64,000 nt of DNA from CBDHFN01 sp965262605 (GCA_965262605.1 CBDHFN010000003.1:1488001-1552000), one strand, 5' to 3'; shown: positions 29,501 to 38,076, counted from the stretch's first letter. Made by a program: numbers and translations. Notes: generated from the letters alone by a model not told the origin.

Positions 29501-30502
29501 GCCAATGATATGAAAATCGGTTAAGCAACCTTCAAGAATCTTCCGCAAAGTTCTATACACAACATTATGGCAAAAATATTTACCAACGATGATAAAGATT
29601 TTCGGTTTTGTGCCATCGCTGGGCAGGGGGGTGTTTAATATATCTTGAATGCCCCATTGCACAATTTTCTTGCGAATTAAATAGTTAATCGGGCGTTTAA
29701 TGTGATGCTTGGTTTTTAAATTGGAATAGCTGGTATTCCAATAAACATCAAGCAAATTCCCCGCGTTTAATTGCTCCAAATCATCAATTTCGCCCAATTT
29801 TTCAGGCAACCATTGCAATAAAAATTCGCGCCGTTGATGCGCGGCGGGCGAACCTAAAAATCTTGGGGTAAGCATAGACAAGAAGGCATTAGCGGCTAAA
29901 ATCTTGTCAAAACGCCAAAAATCATCATAATTAAGCTGTATTTCCGATTCGGGCACCCATAATAACAAAAGCTTTAAAATATCTTCGGTTTTAACTTCTA
30001 CTTTGCCCGTAGTTTGGTCTTCAACATTAATTGCCCGAATAATATGGTCGGCGTTGCGGTAATGGCTGCCGCCAAAAATATGGGAAATCCATCGTTGAAA
30101 AAAAACTAAAGTTTTAAATCCTTCTTTACTTAATTTAAAATTCGGGTCGGTAAACATCGCCGTAATCGCGCCAGCAAAGCGGCTGGTTAAATGTTGCGCA
30201 ACATCATTATCCGCAATGGAATTATTAGGTCCGCGCGCCAATGCAATATTGGGATTGCCATAACCGCGTTCCAATGCTTGCAAAAGCCGAATAAGCTGTT
30301 GCGCTGATTTTTCTGATTGCCGTGAATAAGCAAAATATTCAAATTTTTCCAATGAAAATCCGTCAGCCGTTTGCGAACTTGCAACCGCCACAGAAGCACT
30401 TGCGCTTGTTTGGCTAGGAAGTTGTTTTTTTGGTTGCGTGTTGTTAAGTGAAATTATCGGTGTCATTGGAGCTTTCATTATTTTAAGAATAATATGATTC
30501 AA
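26570..30502 (-). CDS. Three-part glycosyltransferase: HMW1C-like, GT-B and DUF4422 regions
   Basis: One uninterrupted frame of 1310 residues. Residues about 50-660 resemble HMW1C-type N-glycosyltransferases (GT41): a helical region, then KPKIFIIVGKYFCHN, and near residue 550 FPFTGLNTIVDYFCVGLLGV, where known enzymes have FPFGNTNGIID. Residues about 677-1020 form a second GT-B unit (YYIDSVEPTAGGQIVNW; PMPPLMAMATGCLVAGF). Residues about 1050-1305 match DUF4422 (YDYIGFHDYRRFF; GAIGYLTERLW). HMW1C enzymes add hexoses to Asn in NxS/T sequons in the cytoplasm; here the other two regions could extend the sugar. No signal peptide; the first 50 residues are low complexity. Starts at 30478 or 30466 are possible. 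The substrate is unknown. Confidence 0.8.
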   Translation of the reverse strand: MNHIILKIMKAPMTPIISLNNTQPKKQLPSQTSASASVAVASSQTADGFSLEKFEYFAYSRQSEKSAQQLIRLLQALERGYGNPNIALARGPNNSIADNDVAQHLTSRFAGAITAMFTDPNFKLSKEGFKTLVFFQRWISHIFGGSHYRNADHIIRAINVEDQTTGKVEVKTEDILKLLLLWVPESEIQLNYDDFWRFDKILAANAFLSMLTPRFLGSPAAHQRREFLLQWLPEKLGEIDDLEQLNAGNLLDVYWNTSYSNLKTKHHIKRPINYLIRKKIVQWGIQDILNTPLPSDGTKPKIFIIVGKYFCHNVVYRTLRKILEGCLTDFHIIGIMPGKSVDATSAKGFNEIIDLPDKPLVEQLKFIVNLAQERRPQIILYPSVGEIFLTLFGINMRLAPTQIASIGATGSTESKFIDYFLLEENQVKDEGYFSEKLLRIPRSANPMTLPPSFNEVEPIYRENPDVVDVSVIMTANKINPDFLLTLKEIAKRSKSKVKYVMSGSLFLPGPVKEHIDHVMNFYLGDLAEVLPPIDYLKYIERLRNADLFLLSFPFTGLNTIVDYFCVGLLGVASGFGNDLAETFGEAYFKAVDVPDWTIAKSREDYINAAVRLIDNHAERIALRKQFVASKPHHRLCDGDALFLNNKLLALVHERAKNPPTQIAESLFPPAKFNDNSQNRIYYIDSVEPTAGGQIVNWRHLEFLRNLGYNAGLAAINEQQIGRVPPFLAIPITGLGKIIPNLKKDDIVVIPEIYKQVFDILKNTDCVKIIHNQNPYYTFQAWQSVQDLDKYGFKFGITCGEYPKKILQEFGSKLDWQVITPYCDEKAFISEGKIITKEIFKEKIQNRPLRIGYIARKRPHDHYAIVGIFKSLYPEHAQIEWVDFSQFKGDEYTNQLRNISIWANFSFNEATPMPPLMAMATGCLVAGFHGHGGLGYMDESNGFWVEEGDYQGFAQALHQAIALQGDEKSYLAKIKNGFETALKFKKSRFETELQQVWQNILGDKADNFKLKSETPSPFTPTPILNSSKIAPNSPVMKFNLNANKSNDQSLPSCRIFSAYYFNPQFIFNTEIIKPILVDKCFEKFDGIEYLENSGKNIANKSKYYHCASVFYWIYHNQCNYDYIGFHDYRRFFNFTSQQFQFAYNKENMGNLFESHGLQDNNIRQTIANYDIILPKLATIGISIYDQLKNATPIEPLDVSRDIIAKIHPDYLTDFDNVMQGNQIYWWNMFIAKQAIFKEWFEWIYPIIQAVDKKIKIANNPKYQGFDMGAIGYLTERLWMVFVHHHLKDWKIHEVGFSQINVHSPKDDLKKR

Positions 30503-30637
30503 TGATTAGTCAATAGTTTAAATATAATTTTTAAACAAATTTTTAATTAATTCCCTAATATTTCATTTTCCATAATATACATTATGCGAATTAAATATAA
30601 CAGAATATAGCAACCGATACGCCTTATTTTAAAATCG

Positions 30638-31096
30638 TTAAAGCCTTGCGCCTAATATCTTGTCGCCGATTTTAAGATTGATTTTTTTTGCCACCCCTGC
30701 ATTCAATTCCACAACTCCAAAATTTTCAGCTTTGGGTGAAATTGTATTTTCACTTAACGGCACGGCGTTTGGAATAATATCTACAATTACGCCTTTATCA
30801 TCAAAAAATATCATGTCTAAGGATATATAAGTATTTTTCATCCACATGCTTGTCTTTTGCATTCTGCCCCAAAAGAAAATCATACCATTATAAAGATTTA
30901 ACGACCTGCGAAACATAAGCCCATATGCTTGCTGTTCATTGCTAAGCGCAACTTCAAGGCTGAATTGATGTTTTTTATTATCAGAAGTTTGAAAAAAATA
31001 ATTTTCTATATTAAAACTAGGTGGTGTATTAGCATTTTGAGCAAATGCAAAATTTGTAAATAATAAAAATAATAATATCAATGCCTTATTTATCAT
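30638..31096 (-). CDS. Exported DUF192 protein
   Basis: 152 residues with a signal peptide (ALILLFLLFTNFAFAQ). The mature part has the DUF192 signature: YGLMFRRSL, GMIFFW, MWMKNTYISLDMIFFD and VVELNAGVAKK. The biochemical role of this family is not established. It overlaps the hisH stop by 4 bases (ATGA) and so belongs to the dsbD-like/hisH transcript. Confidence 0.88.
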   Translation of the reverse strand: MINKALILLFLLFTNFAFAQNANTPPSFNIENYFFQTSDNKKHQFSLEVALSNEQQAYGLMFRRSLNLYNGMIFFWGRMQKTSMWMKNTYISLDMIFFDDKGVIVDIIPNAVPLSENTISPKAENFGVVELNAGVAKKINLKIGDKILGARL

Positions 31097-31707
31097 TTAT
31101 TAATCCAATTTCTTAAAATTTGCAAACCAACTTCGCCTGATTTTTCGGGGTGAAATTGGCACGCGGTTAGGTTTTCTTTTTCAATTAAAGCCGTTATTTT
31201 AGTTGCGCCAAGCTGATAAAACGCCTGACAATTTTCATTATATTGACCAAAAAACGAATGAACAAAATACACGAATTTTTCGTTGTTAATGCCATGAAAT
31301 AATTGGTTATTTTCATTTTTTAATTCAAGTTTTGCCCAACCAATAAATGGTATTTTATAATCACCATCGGGTATTTTATTAACCTTGCCATCAACAAAAC
31401 CAAATCCTTGATGATTGCCAAATTCCGTTGATTCTTGAAAACATAATTGCATACCAACGCAAATTCCCAAAATTTTCTTACCAGTTTGTAAAAATTTAGG
31501 AATAATTTCCCATAATCCATGGGATTTAAGCTCATGCACGCAATGACCGAAAGCCCCTACTCCCGGCAAAACAATGGCTTCGCTATCTAAAATTAATTTT
31601 GGGTTTGCCGTGCGCAAAACTTCGGCTCCGCAAGACGCAAGCGCTCTTTGCACTGATAATAAATTACCAACGCCGTAATCGCAAATAGTTATTTTTTTTA
31701 TACTCAT
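31093..31707 (-). CDS. hisH: Imidazole glycerol phosphate synthase, glutaminase subunit
   Basis: Class I glutamine amidotransferase that feeds ammonia to HisF in histidine synthesis. 204 residues: N-terminal DYGVGNLLSVQRAL, catalytic Cys in GICVGMQLCF and the His/Glu pair in QFHPEKSGEVG. All three catalytic residues are present. No other his gene is adjacent; it sits between a DsbD-like gene (4-base overlap) and a DUF192 gene. HisH-like partners also occur in nonulosonate pathways, so a role outside histidine synthesis is possible but less likely. Confidence 0.88.
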   Translation of the reverse strand: MSIKKITICDYGVGNLLSVQRALASCGAEVLRTANPKLILDSEAIVLPGVGAFGHCVHELKSHGLWEIIPKFLQTGKKILGICVGMQLCFQESTEFGNHQGFGFVDGKVNKIPDGDYKIPFIGWAKLELKNENNQLFHGINNEKFVYFVHSFFGQYNENCQAFYQLGATKITALIEKENLTACQFHPEKSGEVGLQILRNWINK

Positions 31708-33650
31708 GGCAGTTTTTCTAAATCCGATAAAGAGAAAATTTCAGGCAAAATATGAATTTCATGGTTTGCGCTGTAATAAATATTAAATGGAATGCCATAT
31801 TTACCATATTTAAGCAAGAAATTTTTTATTTCATTATTAGGGTGCGTCCAATCACCCTTAATTAATTGCCAATTGCGCTTAGTCGCTAATTGCGCAAATT
31901 CAGTTGTATCATAAACTCGCAATTCGTTAAGCTTGCATGTCAAGCACCATTCGGCGGTAAAATTCACCAAAATTGGCATAGATTGGTTTTGATATTCAGC
32001 AATTATCTCATTGGAAAATTTTTGCCATAAATTGCTATTTTTATTTTGTTTTTCAATATGATTAATGGGAATAATTAAAGTTAAAACTAAACTTAATAAA
32101 ACTAAAAAAATTGAAAATTTAGCTTGAAATTTTTTGCTTATCATCGGCAGAATCACCGCCGACAAGCCAACGATGCCAACAAAGATTGCTAAATATCCCA
32201 TTAAATTAAACAATATAAACCAAAGCCAAATAACCACCATCGCCATTAAAAAACAAAATAACAATTCAAGCCATGAAAGCCAAGCACCAGATTTAAATAT
32301 TTTCGCTGGAATATCAGGTTTATATAAGAAAAGAAACCAAGGCATGGCGAATCCCATGCCCATGGTCATTAATATCGGGATTATATCCGTTAAATCACCG
32401 CCCAAGGCAAAGCTTACCGCTGTGCCAACCAATGGTGCACTACAAGGCGTTGCCAATAATGCACTGACAAAGCCCGCCAAGAAATTTTCGGTGAATTTGG
32501 AATTATATTTATATCCCAATAAATTACTTATCAATTTTGTAAGTGGTGCTGGCAAAATCACGCGGTATTTATCGCCCATCATGGAGCGCGCAAAATACGC
32601 AATGACAATGAGCAAACTTAACACAAAAACAGGGTATTGAAATTGCAAGCCCCACCCTATTTTTAAGCCGATTGCTTTTAATATCGTTAAGATTATCGCC
32701 AAACCCATAAAAAAAGCCATAATCCCAAGAATCATCGCAAGAATTTGCTTGCGGGCATTTTCACCCGCATTGCTTATCGCGCGCAATTTAATTGCCAAAG
32801 TCGGCAAAACACATGCCATTACATTAAGAATTAAGCCACCTAAAAAGGCTAAAACAAAAAAATAAGCAATATTTGGTGTGTCCATATCATTAATATTTGT
32901 TATCACATCTTGAAAACTATTTTCACCTAACATGGTTATGGTATAGGGGGCTTGAAATTCATTGGGTAAGGCTATATGCGCCTGCCCTGCGAAAATTTTA
33001 CCATCAATGGCAAAACCATTGCTTGACTCAATGATAAATTCGCCGATGCGATTGGATTTTAAGGTTAAATTGCGCCCATCTAGACGCGCATTAACAAAAT
33101 CATCATTCGGAATGGTGCTATGAGGCACTGACTTTAATGCTTCGGTAATTTTTGGGTTTTCAATAAATTTTGTGAATGGCGGTATAGTTATTTGCGCGTG
33201 CCTGTCAATCGGAATGCAAATTTCCTTGCAAACGGCGAATTGCGCATGAATATTAATGAAAGCTGGCTCGTTGTCTGCTTGGCGTTTTATCAGCACGGGA
33301 ATAGTAATTTCATCATAATATACAAATGTATTTAAGCCTGATTCTTGGTCAATTTTTGGCACAGGGAAAGCAATTTCAAAATCACTGATATTTTGTGATT
33401 TGCTATAATCAAAAATGGGCGGAATACCGCTGACGCCACTACTTCGCCAATAGGTTTTCCAACCCTTAGGCATAATGATATTTAAGCCGATATATTCTTG
33501 GATTTTATTATTAATTTTATTGGGTTGAAAATGGTTAATTTCAATATTAAATTTAGTTGCCGATGCGGCTTCAAACCCAGTAATGCCACTAGCCATGGCA
33601 AATAACGGAATTAGTAAACTCCAAAAACCAATTAAAATTCTATAATACAT
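31704..33650 (-). CDS. dsbD: DsbD-like thiol:disulfide interchange protein
   Basis: Moves reducing power across the inner membrane to the periplasm. About 648 residues from the chosen start, which puts a signal peptide (YYRILIGFWSLLIPLFAMA) at the N terminus; the frame is open to 33686. The order is: periplasmic domain (about residues 25-240, with FAVCKEICIP), a multi-helix membrane core (about 260-520, with VLPTLAIKL and LATPCSAPLVG), and a thioredoxin domain with the CxxC site WCLTCK near residue 566. The AVCKEICIP segment is typical of ScsB/DsbD proteins. Leads an operon with hisH and DUF192. The partner proteins are not in view. Confidence 0.87.
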   Translation of the reverse strand: MYYRILIGFWSLLIPLFAMASGITGFEAASATKFNIEINHFQPNKINNKIQEYIGLNIIMPKGWKTYWRSSGVSGIPPIFDYSKSQNISDFEIAFPVPKIDQESGLNTFVYYDEITIPVLIKRQADNEPAFINIHAQFAVCKEICIPIDRHAQITIPPFTKFIENPKITEALKSVPHSTIPNDDFVNARLDGRNLTLKSNRIGEFIIESSNGFAIDGKIFAGQAHIALPNEFQAPYTITMLGENSFQDVITNINDMDTPNIAYFFVLAFLGGLILNVMACVLPTLAIKLRAISNAGENARKQILAMILGIMAFFMGLAIILTILKAIGLKIGWGLQFQYPVFVLSLLIVIAYFARSMMGDKYRVILPAPLTKLISNLLGYKYNSKFTENFLAGFVSALLATPCSAPLVGTAVSFALGGDLTDIIPILMTMGMGFAMPWFLFLYKPDIPAKIFKSGAWLSWLELLFCFLMAMVVIWLWFILFNLMGYLAIFVGIVGLSAVILPMISKKFQAKFSIFLVLLSLVLTLIIPINHIEKQNKNSNLWQKFSNEIIAEYQNQSMPILVNFTAEWCLTCKLNELRVYDTTEFAQLATKRNWQLIKGDWTHPNNEIKNFLLKYGKYGIPFNIYYSANHEIHILPEIFSLSDLEKLP

Positions 33651-33765
33651 AACTTGATTGTAAAATGATTTGCGATGCAAAGTCAATAAAATTATTCCTA
33701 TAATGAATTAGATATTTTTAATTTTTATTATTGAAAAACTACCAAATTGTGATATTAAAATTAGT

Positions 33766-34371
33766 ATGATATTAAGAAATAAATTAAATATTACCAATCA
33801 AATTGAACTTGCCAGAGCCGAAGAAAAACTTAGCAAGCAAAAGGCTAAACAGCTTTTTGATTCTGGTGATATTAATAAATGCGAAATTGGCAATTTTAAA
33901 GGGCTTGCCTTTATTCATCATTATTTATTTGCTGAAATTTATGATTTTGCTGGGCAAATACGCACCGTTAATATCGCCAAAGGGAATTTTCGTTTTGCTC
34001 CGGTTATGTATTTAACGCAATCATTAAACCATATTGATACTATGCCCCATGAAAATTTTGATAAAATTATCGCTAAATATGTTGAAATGAATATTGCTCA
34101 CCCATTTCGCGAGGGCAATGGCAGAGCCACGCGAATTTGGCTAGATTTAATATTTAAATCAACAATTAATTGCGTAATTGATTGGAATTTAGTTGATAAG
34201 TCAGATTATTTGTCGGCGATGGAACGAAGTGTTGTCAAAGATATTGAAATCAAGGCATTGCTAAAACCCGCTTTAACCGATAAAATCAATGACCGCGCCA
34301 TATACATGAAGGGCATTGACATAAGTTATTATTATGAAGGATATTACGAATTTAATATTATGGATTTGTGA
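33766..34371 (+). CDS. Fic protein, class III with C-terminal inhibitory helix
   Basis: AMP-transferase of the Fic family. 201 residues, close to the Neisseria NmFic length. The complete active motif HPFREGNGRATR starts at H112. At the C terminus, S187-YYY-E191-G192 fits the (S/T)xxxE(G/N) inhibitory helix of class III Fic proteins, in which the Glu blocks ATP gamma-phosphate binding. In NmFic the enzyme is self-limiting and targets DNA gyrase; the same is inferred here. No separate antitoxin gene is needed or seen upstream. It converges with a 45-residue peptide gene. Confidence 0.88.
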   Translation: MILRNKLNITNQIELARAEEKLSKQKAKQLFDSGDINKCEIGNFKGLAFIHHYLFAEIYDFAGQIRTVNIAKGNFRFAPVMYLTQSLNHIDTMPHENFDKIIAKYVEMNIAHPFREGNGRATRIWLDLIFKSTINCVIDWNLVDKSDYLSAMERSVVKDIEIKALLKPALTDKINDRAIYMKGIDISYYYEGYYEFNIMDL

Positions 34372-34375
34372 TTTT

Positions 34376-34513
34376 TTAATGGCAGTGCATTGCGCCAGTT
34401 TTATGGTCAGTATGGCAACATTGGGGCAAATAATCTTTTTTGCACCCTCCCCCGTGGCTAAACCCAAAATTCGGCGCAAAAATAAAAACTAAAATTAAAA
34501 AAAACACTCGCAT
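34376..34513 (-). CDS. Secreted 45-residue Cys/His-rich peptide
   Basis: Short gene with a good ribosome site (AAGGAG, 7 bases before the ATG). Residues 2-18 are a signal helix (RVFFLILVFIFAP). The remainder has SHGGGC, then a CCH pair, then KTGAMHCH at the end. The SHGGG...CH...KTGxxHCH layout resembles small exported peptides often labelled YHYH type, likely metal-binding. It lies 4 bases from the convergent Fic stop. The frame was read codon by codon and contains no stop; function unknown. Confidence 0.6.
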   Translation of the reverse strand: MRVFFLILVFIFAPNFGFSHGGGCKKDYLPQCCHTDHKTGAMHCH

Positions 34514-35017
34514 AAATCAACTCCTTGTTGCTAATTATTTATTTATTGATTTATAGTTTAATTTATAATTAAATCAAGATATAATTTTGTCAAATTACGC
34601 ATAATTTTTTATATTAAATTAAAAAAATTTTTCGTAATATTTTGGGGGGATTCCCCGCCCCCCTTTTAATTGGATTAAAGGATTAAAAAATTTAAGGAGT
34701 TTTTTCGTTTTAACCATGCAATCATATTTTTTTAACCGAGTTTGATTAATTACTATCTTAAATAATCTTTTAATCCCATAATCCCATTTAAGCGCAAGCG
34801 CAAAACAGATGCCGAAAATAAAAAATTAGGCTTGGTAAATGCAACTCGCCACAAATTACAATCCGCTCATTAACTTTGCACCAATCATTTTTAGCTATTT
34901 TTATATTAAAATATGGGGAACGCCCTGAATAATTACTTTTTTTAATTATTTTCATTGACTCTTGGGTTGCAAAATGATAGGTATACAATATTATTTTAAT
35001 TGTTAGGGGAATTCGTA
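34514..35017. other. Gene-free stretch between the Cys/His peptide and SIR2
   Basis: About 500 AT-rich bases with no convincing gene. It contains a GC hairpin at 34644-34663 followed by TTTT. A minus-strand open frame at 34788-35090 is present but overlaps the SIR2 start and has no family signature or ribosome site I trust. The probable SIR2 promoter lies in the last 60 bases, near GGTATACAATATT. Confidence 0.6.
34644..34667 (+). terminator. Terminator-like G/C hairpin
   Basis: GGGGGG at 34644-34649 pairs with CCCCCC at 34658-34663 across an 8-base loop, then TTTT. It reads as a rho-independent terminator on the plus strand, 270 bases past the Fic stop and ahead of the SIR2-HerA pair. Confidence 0.45.
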
Positions 35018-36097
35018 GTGGAGCAGGAAGATATTGAAACGAAGGAAAAGGTGATTGAAAAATGTAAGGAAATTGTTGAGCAAAATCCATTATTAATTAT
35101 TGGTAGTGGATTATCAACAGATTTTTTTCCAAGTATGTCAAGCCTAGCAAATGAGTTAATTAAAAATATTGAAAAAAATGACAGCTTTACCCAAATTGAC
35201 AAACTAATATGGTCAAAATTAAAAACAAATTTAGAAAATAATTTGGGCTTAGAAGTCGCTATTGATAGCTTAAATCTTCGGCAAGATGATATTTTATACG
35301 ATTTAATTAGGCAAGAAATATGGATTATGTTTTCTAAAAATCATTATGATGCTTTTTTGAAATTGTTATTTAAGCAAAAAATTGATGAATATTTTCCATT
35401 AATTAAACTTTTAAAATATTTATTTGATAGTGATAAAATCGAAGTTAAAATAATTACTACAAATTATGACAGATTAATTGAACTATCATGTAGTGAAGTA
35501 GGTATTTTTTGCGATAATTTCTTTTCTAAAAATATTATTGGGTCGTTTGATTCTGAACCATGTAAATTATTTACAAATAATTATCGTAAAAAATTTGTTC
35601 GCTTGTATAAGGTTCATGGTTCGTTAGATTGGTTTAAAAATGGCGATTTTTATTTTTCAATTTCTGATTCACTTACTGAAAATACTATTAAAAACAGCGA
35701 AATAAAGCCATTGATAATTCCCCCATCAGCAAATAAAAATTCCGAGACGCATGACGAGCCCTATCGTTCTTTAATAACTATGAGCGATAAAGCAATAAAT
35801 GATTCAAAGAATTTTATGGTTATGGGTTATGGTTTTAATGATAAACATATACAGACAAAGTTATTAAAAAAATTAACTGATAGTAATATTAATATTTTAG
35901 TTCTTGCGAAAAGTTTAACTGATAATATTAAAAAATTGATTTTAAAAAATGAAAATATCAATTTTGTAATTTTAACACATGATATAATTGGAACCAAAGT
36001 ATTTATGAAATCAAAAAATAAGCCCTTAGAGGAACATTTGCTTGAGGGATTAGATATTTGGAATTTACATCATTTTACGAAAGAGGTGCTACCATGA
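35018..36097 (+). CDS. SIR2-family NADase of a SIR2-HerA defence pair
   Basis: Predicted NAD-consuming effector. 359 residues from a GTG at 35018, chosen because AGGGGA lies 7 bases before it. SIR2 features: IIGSGLSTDFF for the NAD pocket, TTNYD with the catalytic Asn at residue 149, and KVHGS with the catalytic His at residue 200. The late MGYGFNDKHI segment is also typical of this family. It overlaps the HerA gene by 4 bases. SIR2-HerA pairs are known anti-phage systems in which infection triggers NAD depletion; that role is inferred for this copy. Confidence 0.88.
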   Translation: MEQEDIETKEKVIEKCKEIVEQNPLLIIGSGLSTDFFPSMSSLANELIKNIEKNDSFTQIDKLIWSKLKTNLENNLGLEVAIDSLNLRQDDILYDLIRQEIWIMFSKNHYDAFLKLLFKQKIDEYFPLIKLLKYLFDSDKIEVKIITTNYDRLIELSCSEVGIFCDNFFSKNIIGSFDSEPCKLFTNNYRKKFVRLYKVHGSLDWFKNGDFYFSISDSLTENTIKNSEIKPLIIPPSANKNSETHDEPYRSLITMSDKAINDSKNFMVMGYGFNDKHIQTKLLKKLTDSNINILVLAKSLTDNIKKLILKNENINFVILTHDIIGTKVFMKSKNKPLEEHLLEGLDIWNLHHFTKEVLP

Positions 36098-37839
36098 ATT
36101 CAAAATTAGAATTTGCCGATGAACACATTATTGGTTTTGTTCAATCTGTTGATACTGGGATAGTATTCGTTAAAGTTGATGCTGATGAAATGTTGCACAA
36201 ATTACAAGTTAATCATTTAGTTGCAATTGATAATGTTTCAGGTGTAAAATTAATTGGTTTAATATTAAAAATTTCTATTACTCAGGCAAATGCTGATGAA
36301 GAACATGATGTAAATGATGAAAATAAAATCTTAAACGGCAATATTAAATTTAGTAATTATATAAAAATTGGACTGATTGGTAGTTTTCATGGCAAAATTG
36401 GCAATAAAGTTAATCAATTTAAAAGAAGTATTAAACAATATCCATCAATAAATGCCAAGGCATATTTAATCAGTGATGAAAATTTAACTAATTTTATGGG
36501 AAGTATCGCAAGCATACCGAAAGATTCAAGTTTCAAGCTAACATTAGGAAAATATTCCATGGATAATAATGCAGATGCTTATATAGATGGCAATAAATTT
36601 TTTCAACGCCATGCAATTATTGTTGGGAGCACGGGGTCAGGGAAGTCCTATACTGTGGCGAGTTTGCTTGAACAAATATCTAACACACAAAATGCAAACG
36701 CAATTGTGTTTGATATTCATGGTGAATATGACACTTTAAAAGATGGTAATTTTGCACATTATAAAATTGCAGGTGTAGATGATGTTAATAATGGTTTAGA
36801 TATTGATAAGGGCGTATTATATTTGCCCTATTGGTTGCTTGGTGCAGAAGCATTGTCATCTATACTTGTAGACAGAAGCGATCAAAATGCGCCAAATCAA
36901 AATATGATGATTAGCCAATTAATAATTAATGAAAAGAAAAAATTCTTATCAATTAATAATCAATGTGAAATTTTAAATAATTTCACTATTGATAGCCCAA
37001 TTCCATTTGACTTAAATGAGGTAATAAACCAATTAAGGCTTAAAGATAATGAAATGGTGCCAAAAGAAAAAGGTGACGGCACAAAACAAGGTGATTATTT
37101 TGGTAAATTTACTCGTTTAATTGCCCGTTTAGAATCTAAAATACATGATAGAAGATTAGGGTTTATGTTTAAATTACCCGATTCTGTAATGCAAATGGAT
37201 TGGTTAGAAAAAATTGTAAATTTGCTATTATTGGGTGATGATAAAAAAGGCATCAAAATTATTGATTTTTCAGAAGTTCCTTCAGATGTTTTACCATTAA
37301 TGGTTAGTATGGTTGCAAAAATAACTTTTACCGTGCAACAATGGCAAGAAAAAAATAAAAGACAGCCCATAGCATTATTTTGTGATGAAGCGCAATTATA
37401 TTTCCCAGAAAATAACAAGTCTGAATCCGCCAGTGAATTATCCGTTGGGATTTTTGAACGGATAGCCAAAGAGGGCAGAAAATACGGCGTTGGCTTAGTT
37501 GTAATTACCCAAAGACCATTTGAGGTCAATAGGACGATATTAAGCCAATGTAATAATATTATTGCCCTAAGATTAACTAACGCAGATGATCAAAATTTGG
37601 TTAAAAAATTATTGCCTGATAATTTAGGCGGATTTTCGGAATTTTTACCATCATTAGAAATCGGTGAAGCCTTGGTTATTGGCGATGCTTCAATTTTACC
37701 ATCGCGAATAATTATCAATGAACCGAAAAATAAACCTTCAAGTGCGACAATAGCTTTTTGGGATAAATGGAATTCGGAAAAAGAAAAAAATGATTTAAGT
37801 TATGCTGTCAAAAACTGGCGTAAACAATCATATAGTTAA
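36094..37839 (+). CDS. HerA-type ATPase of a SIR2-HerA defence pair
   Basis: Hexameric DNA-translocase-type ATPase. The start at 36094 is chosen for the AAAGAGGT site before it and the ATGA junction with SIR2. Order of domains: N-terminal HAS barrel (about residues 5-60), Walker A VGSTGSGKSYT near residue 177, Walker B ALFCDEAQ near residue 429, and the ITQRPFEVN arginine-finger region near residue 470. No NurA nuclease gene is next to it, which separates it from HerA-NurA repair operons and supports the defence assignment. Confidence 0.9.
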   Translation: MNSKLEFADEHIIGFVQSVDTGIVFVKVDADEMLHKLQVNHLVAIDNVSGVKLIGLILKISITQANADEEHDVNDENKILNGNIKFSNYIKIGLIGSFHGKIGNKVNQFKRSIKQYPSINAKAYLISDENLTNFMGSIASIPKDSSFKLTLGKYSMDNNADAYIDGNKFFQRHAIIVGSTGSGKSYTVASLLEQISNTQNANAIVFDIHGEYDTLKDGNFAHYKIAGVDDVNNGLDIDKGVLYLPYWLLGAEALSSILVDRSDQNAPNQNMMISQLIINEKKKFLSINNQCEILNNFTIDSPIPFDLNEVINQLRLKDNEMVPKEKGDGTKQGDYFGKFTRLIARLESKIHDRRLGFMFKLPDSVMQMDWLEKIVNLLLLGDDKKGIKIIDFSEVPSDVLPLMVSMVAKITFTVQQWQEKNKRQPIALFCDEAQLYFPENNKSESASELSVGIFERIAKEGRKYGVGLVVITQRPFEVNRTILSQCNNIIALRLTNADDQNLVKKLLPDNLGGFSEFLPSLEIGEALVIGDASILPSRIIINEPKNKPSSATIAFWDKWNSEKEKNDLSYAVKNWRKQSYS

Positions 37840-37866
37840 TAATTACATCATAATGAGTTTTATTAA

Positions 37867-38031
37867 ATGATTGATACGGGCACAATTTCACTGATTTTCG
37901 TCAATATTTTTATTTTAGTGTCGGTATGTTTTTCATTTGGGCGGATCGATTGCCTGATAAAACCGATAAAAAATCTTGATAAAAAAATAATCATGGCAAG
38001 TAATGCATCAGAGCTTGTAATAGGCTTTTAG
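37867..38031 (+). CDS. Possible small membrane protein behind HerA
   Basis: A 54-residue frame starting 27 bases after the HerA stop. The N-terminal part (ISLIFVNIFILVSVCFSFG) could span a membrane; the rest is Lys-rich and unremarkable. There is no clear ribosome site and no family match known to me. It might be a third part of the defence operon or chance. Confidence 0.25.
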   Translation: MIDTGTISLIFVNIFILVSVCFSFGRIDCLIKPIKNLDKKIIMASNASELVIGF

Positions 38032-38052
38032 TTATTTCAAATAAACCACCCC

Positions 38053-38075
38053 GCTTGTTTATTGCATAAACAAGC
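38053..38075. repeat. Perfect 10-bp hairpin
   Basis: GCTTGTTTAT and its exact complement surround a 3-base loop. No T-run follows, so it is not a standard terminator. It directly precedes the three-way-junction element. Confidence 0.5.
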
Positions 38076-38076
38076 A

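Noticed and set aside
32134..32640. 168-residue plus-strand frame inside the DsbD-like gene
   Set aside because: Shadow of the membrane core on the other strand; its Ile/Lys-rich text is the complement of hydrophobic codons.
34788..35090. Minus-strand open frame of about 100 residues
   Set aside because: It runs into the SIR2 start, has no ribosome site, and its protein text resembles no family known to me.
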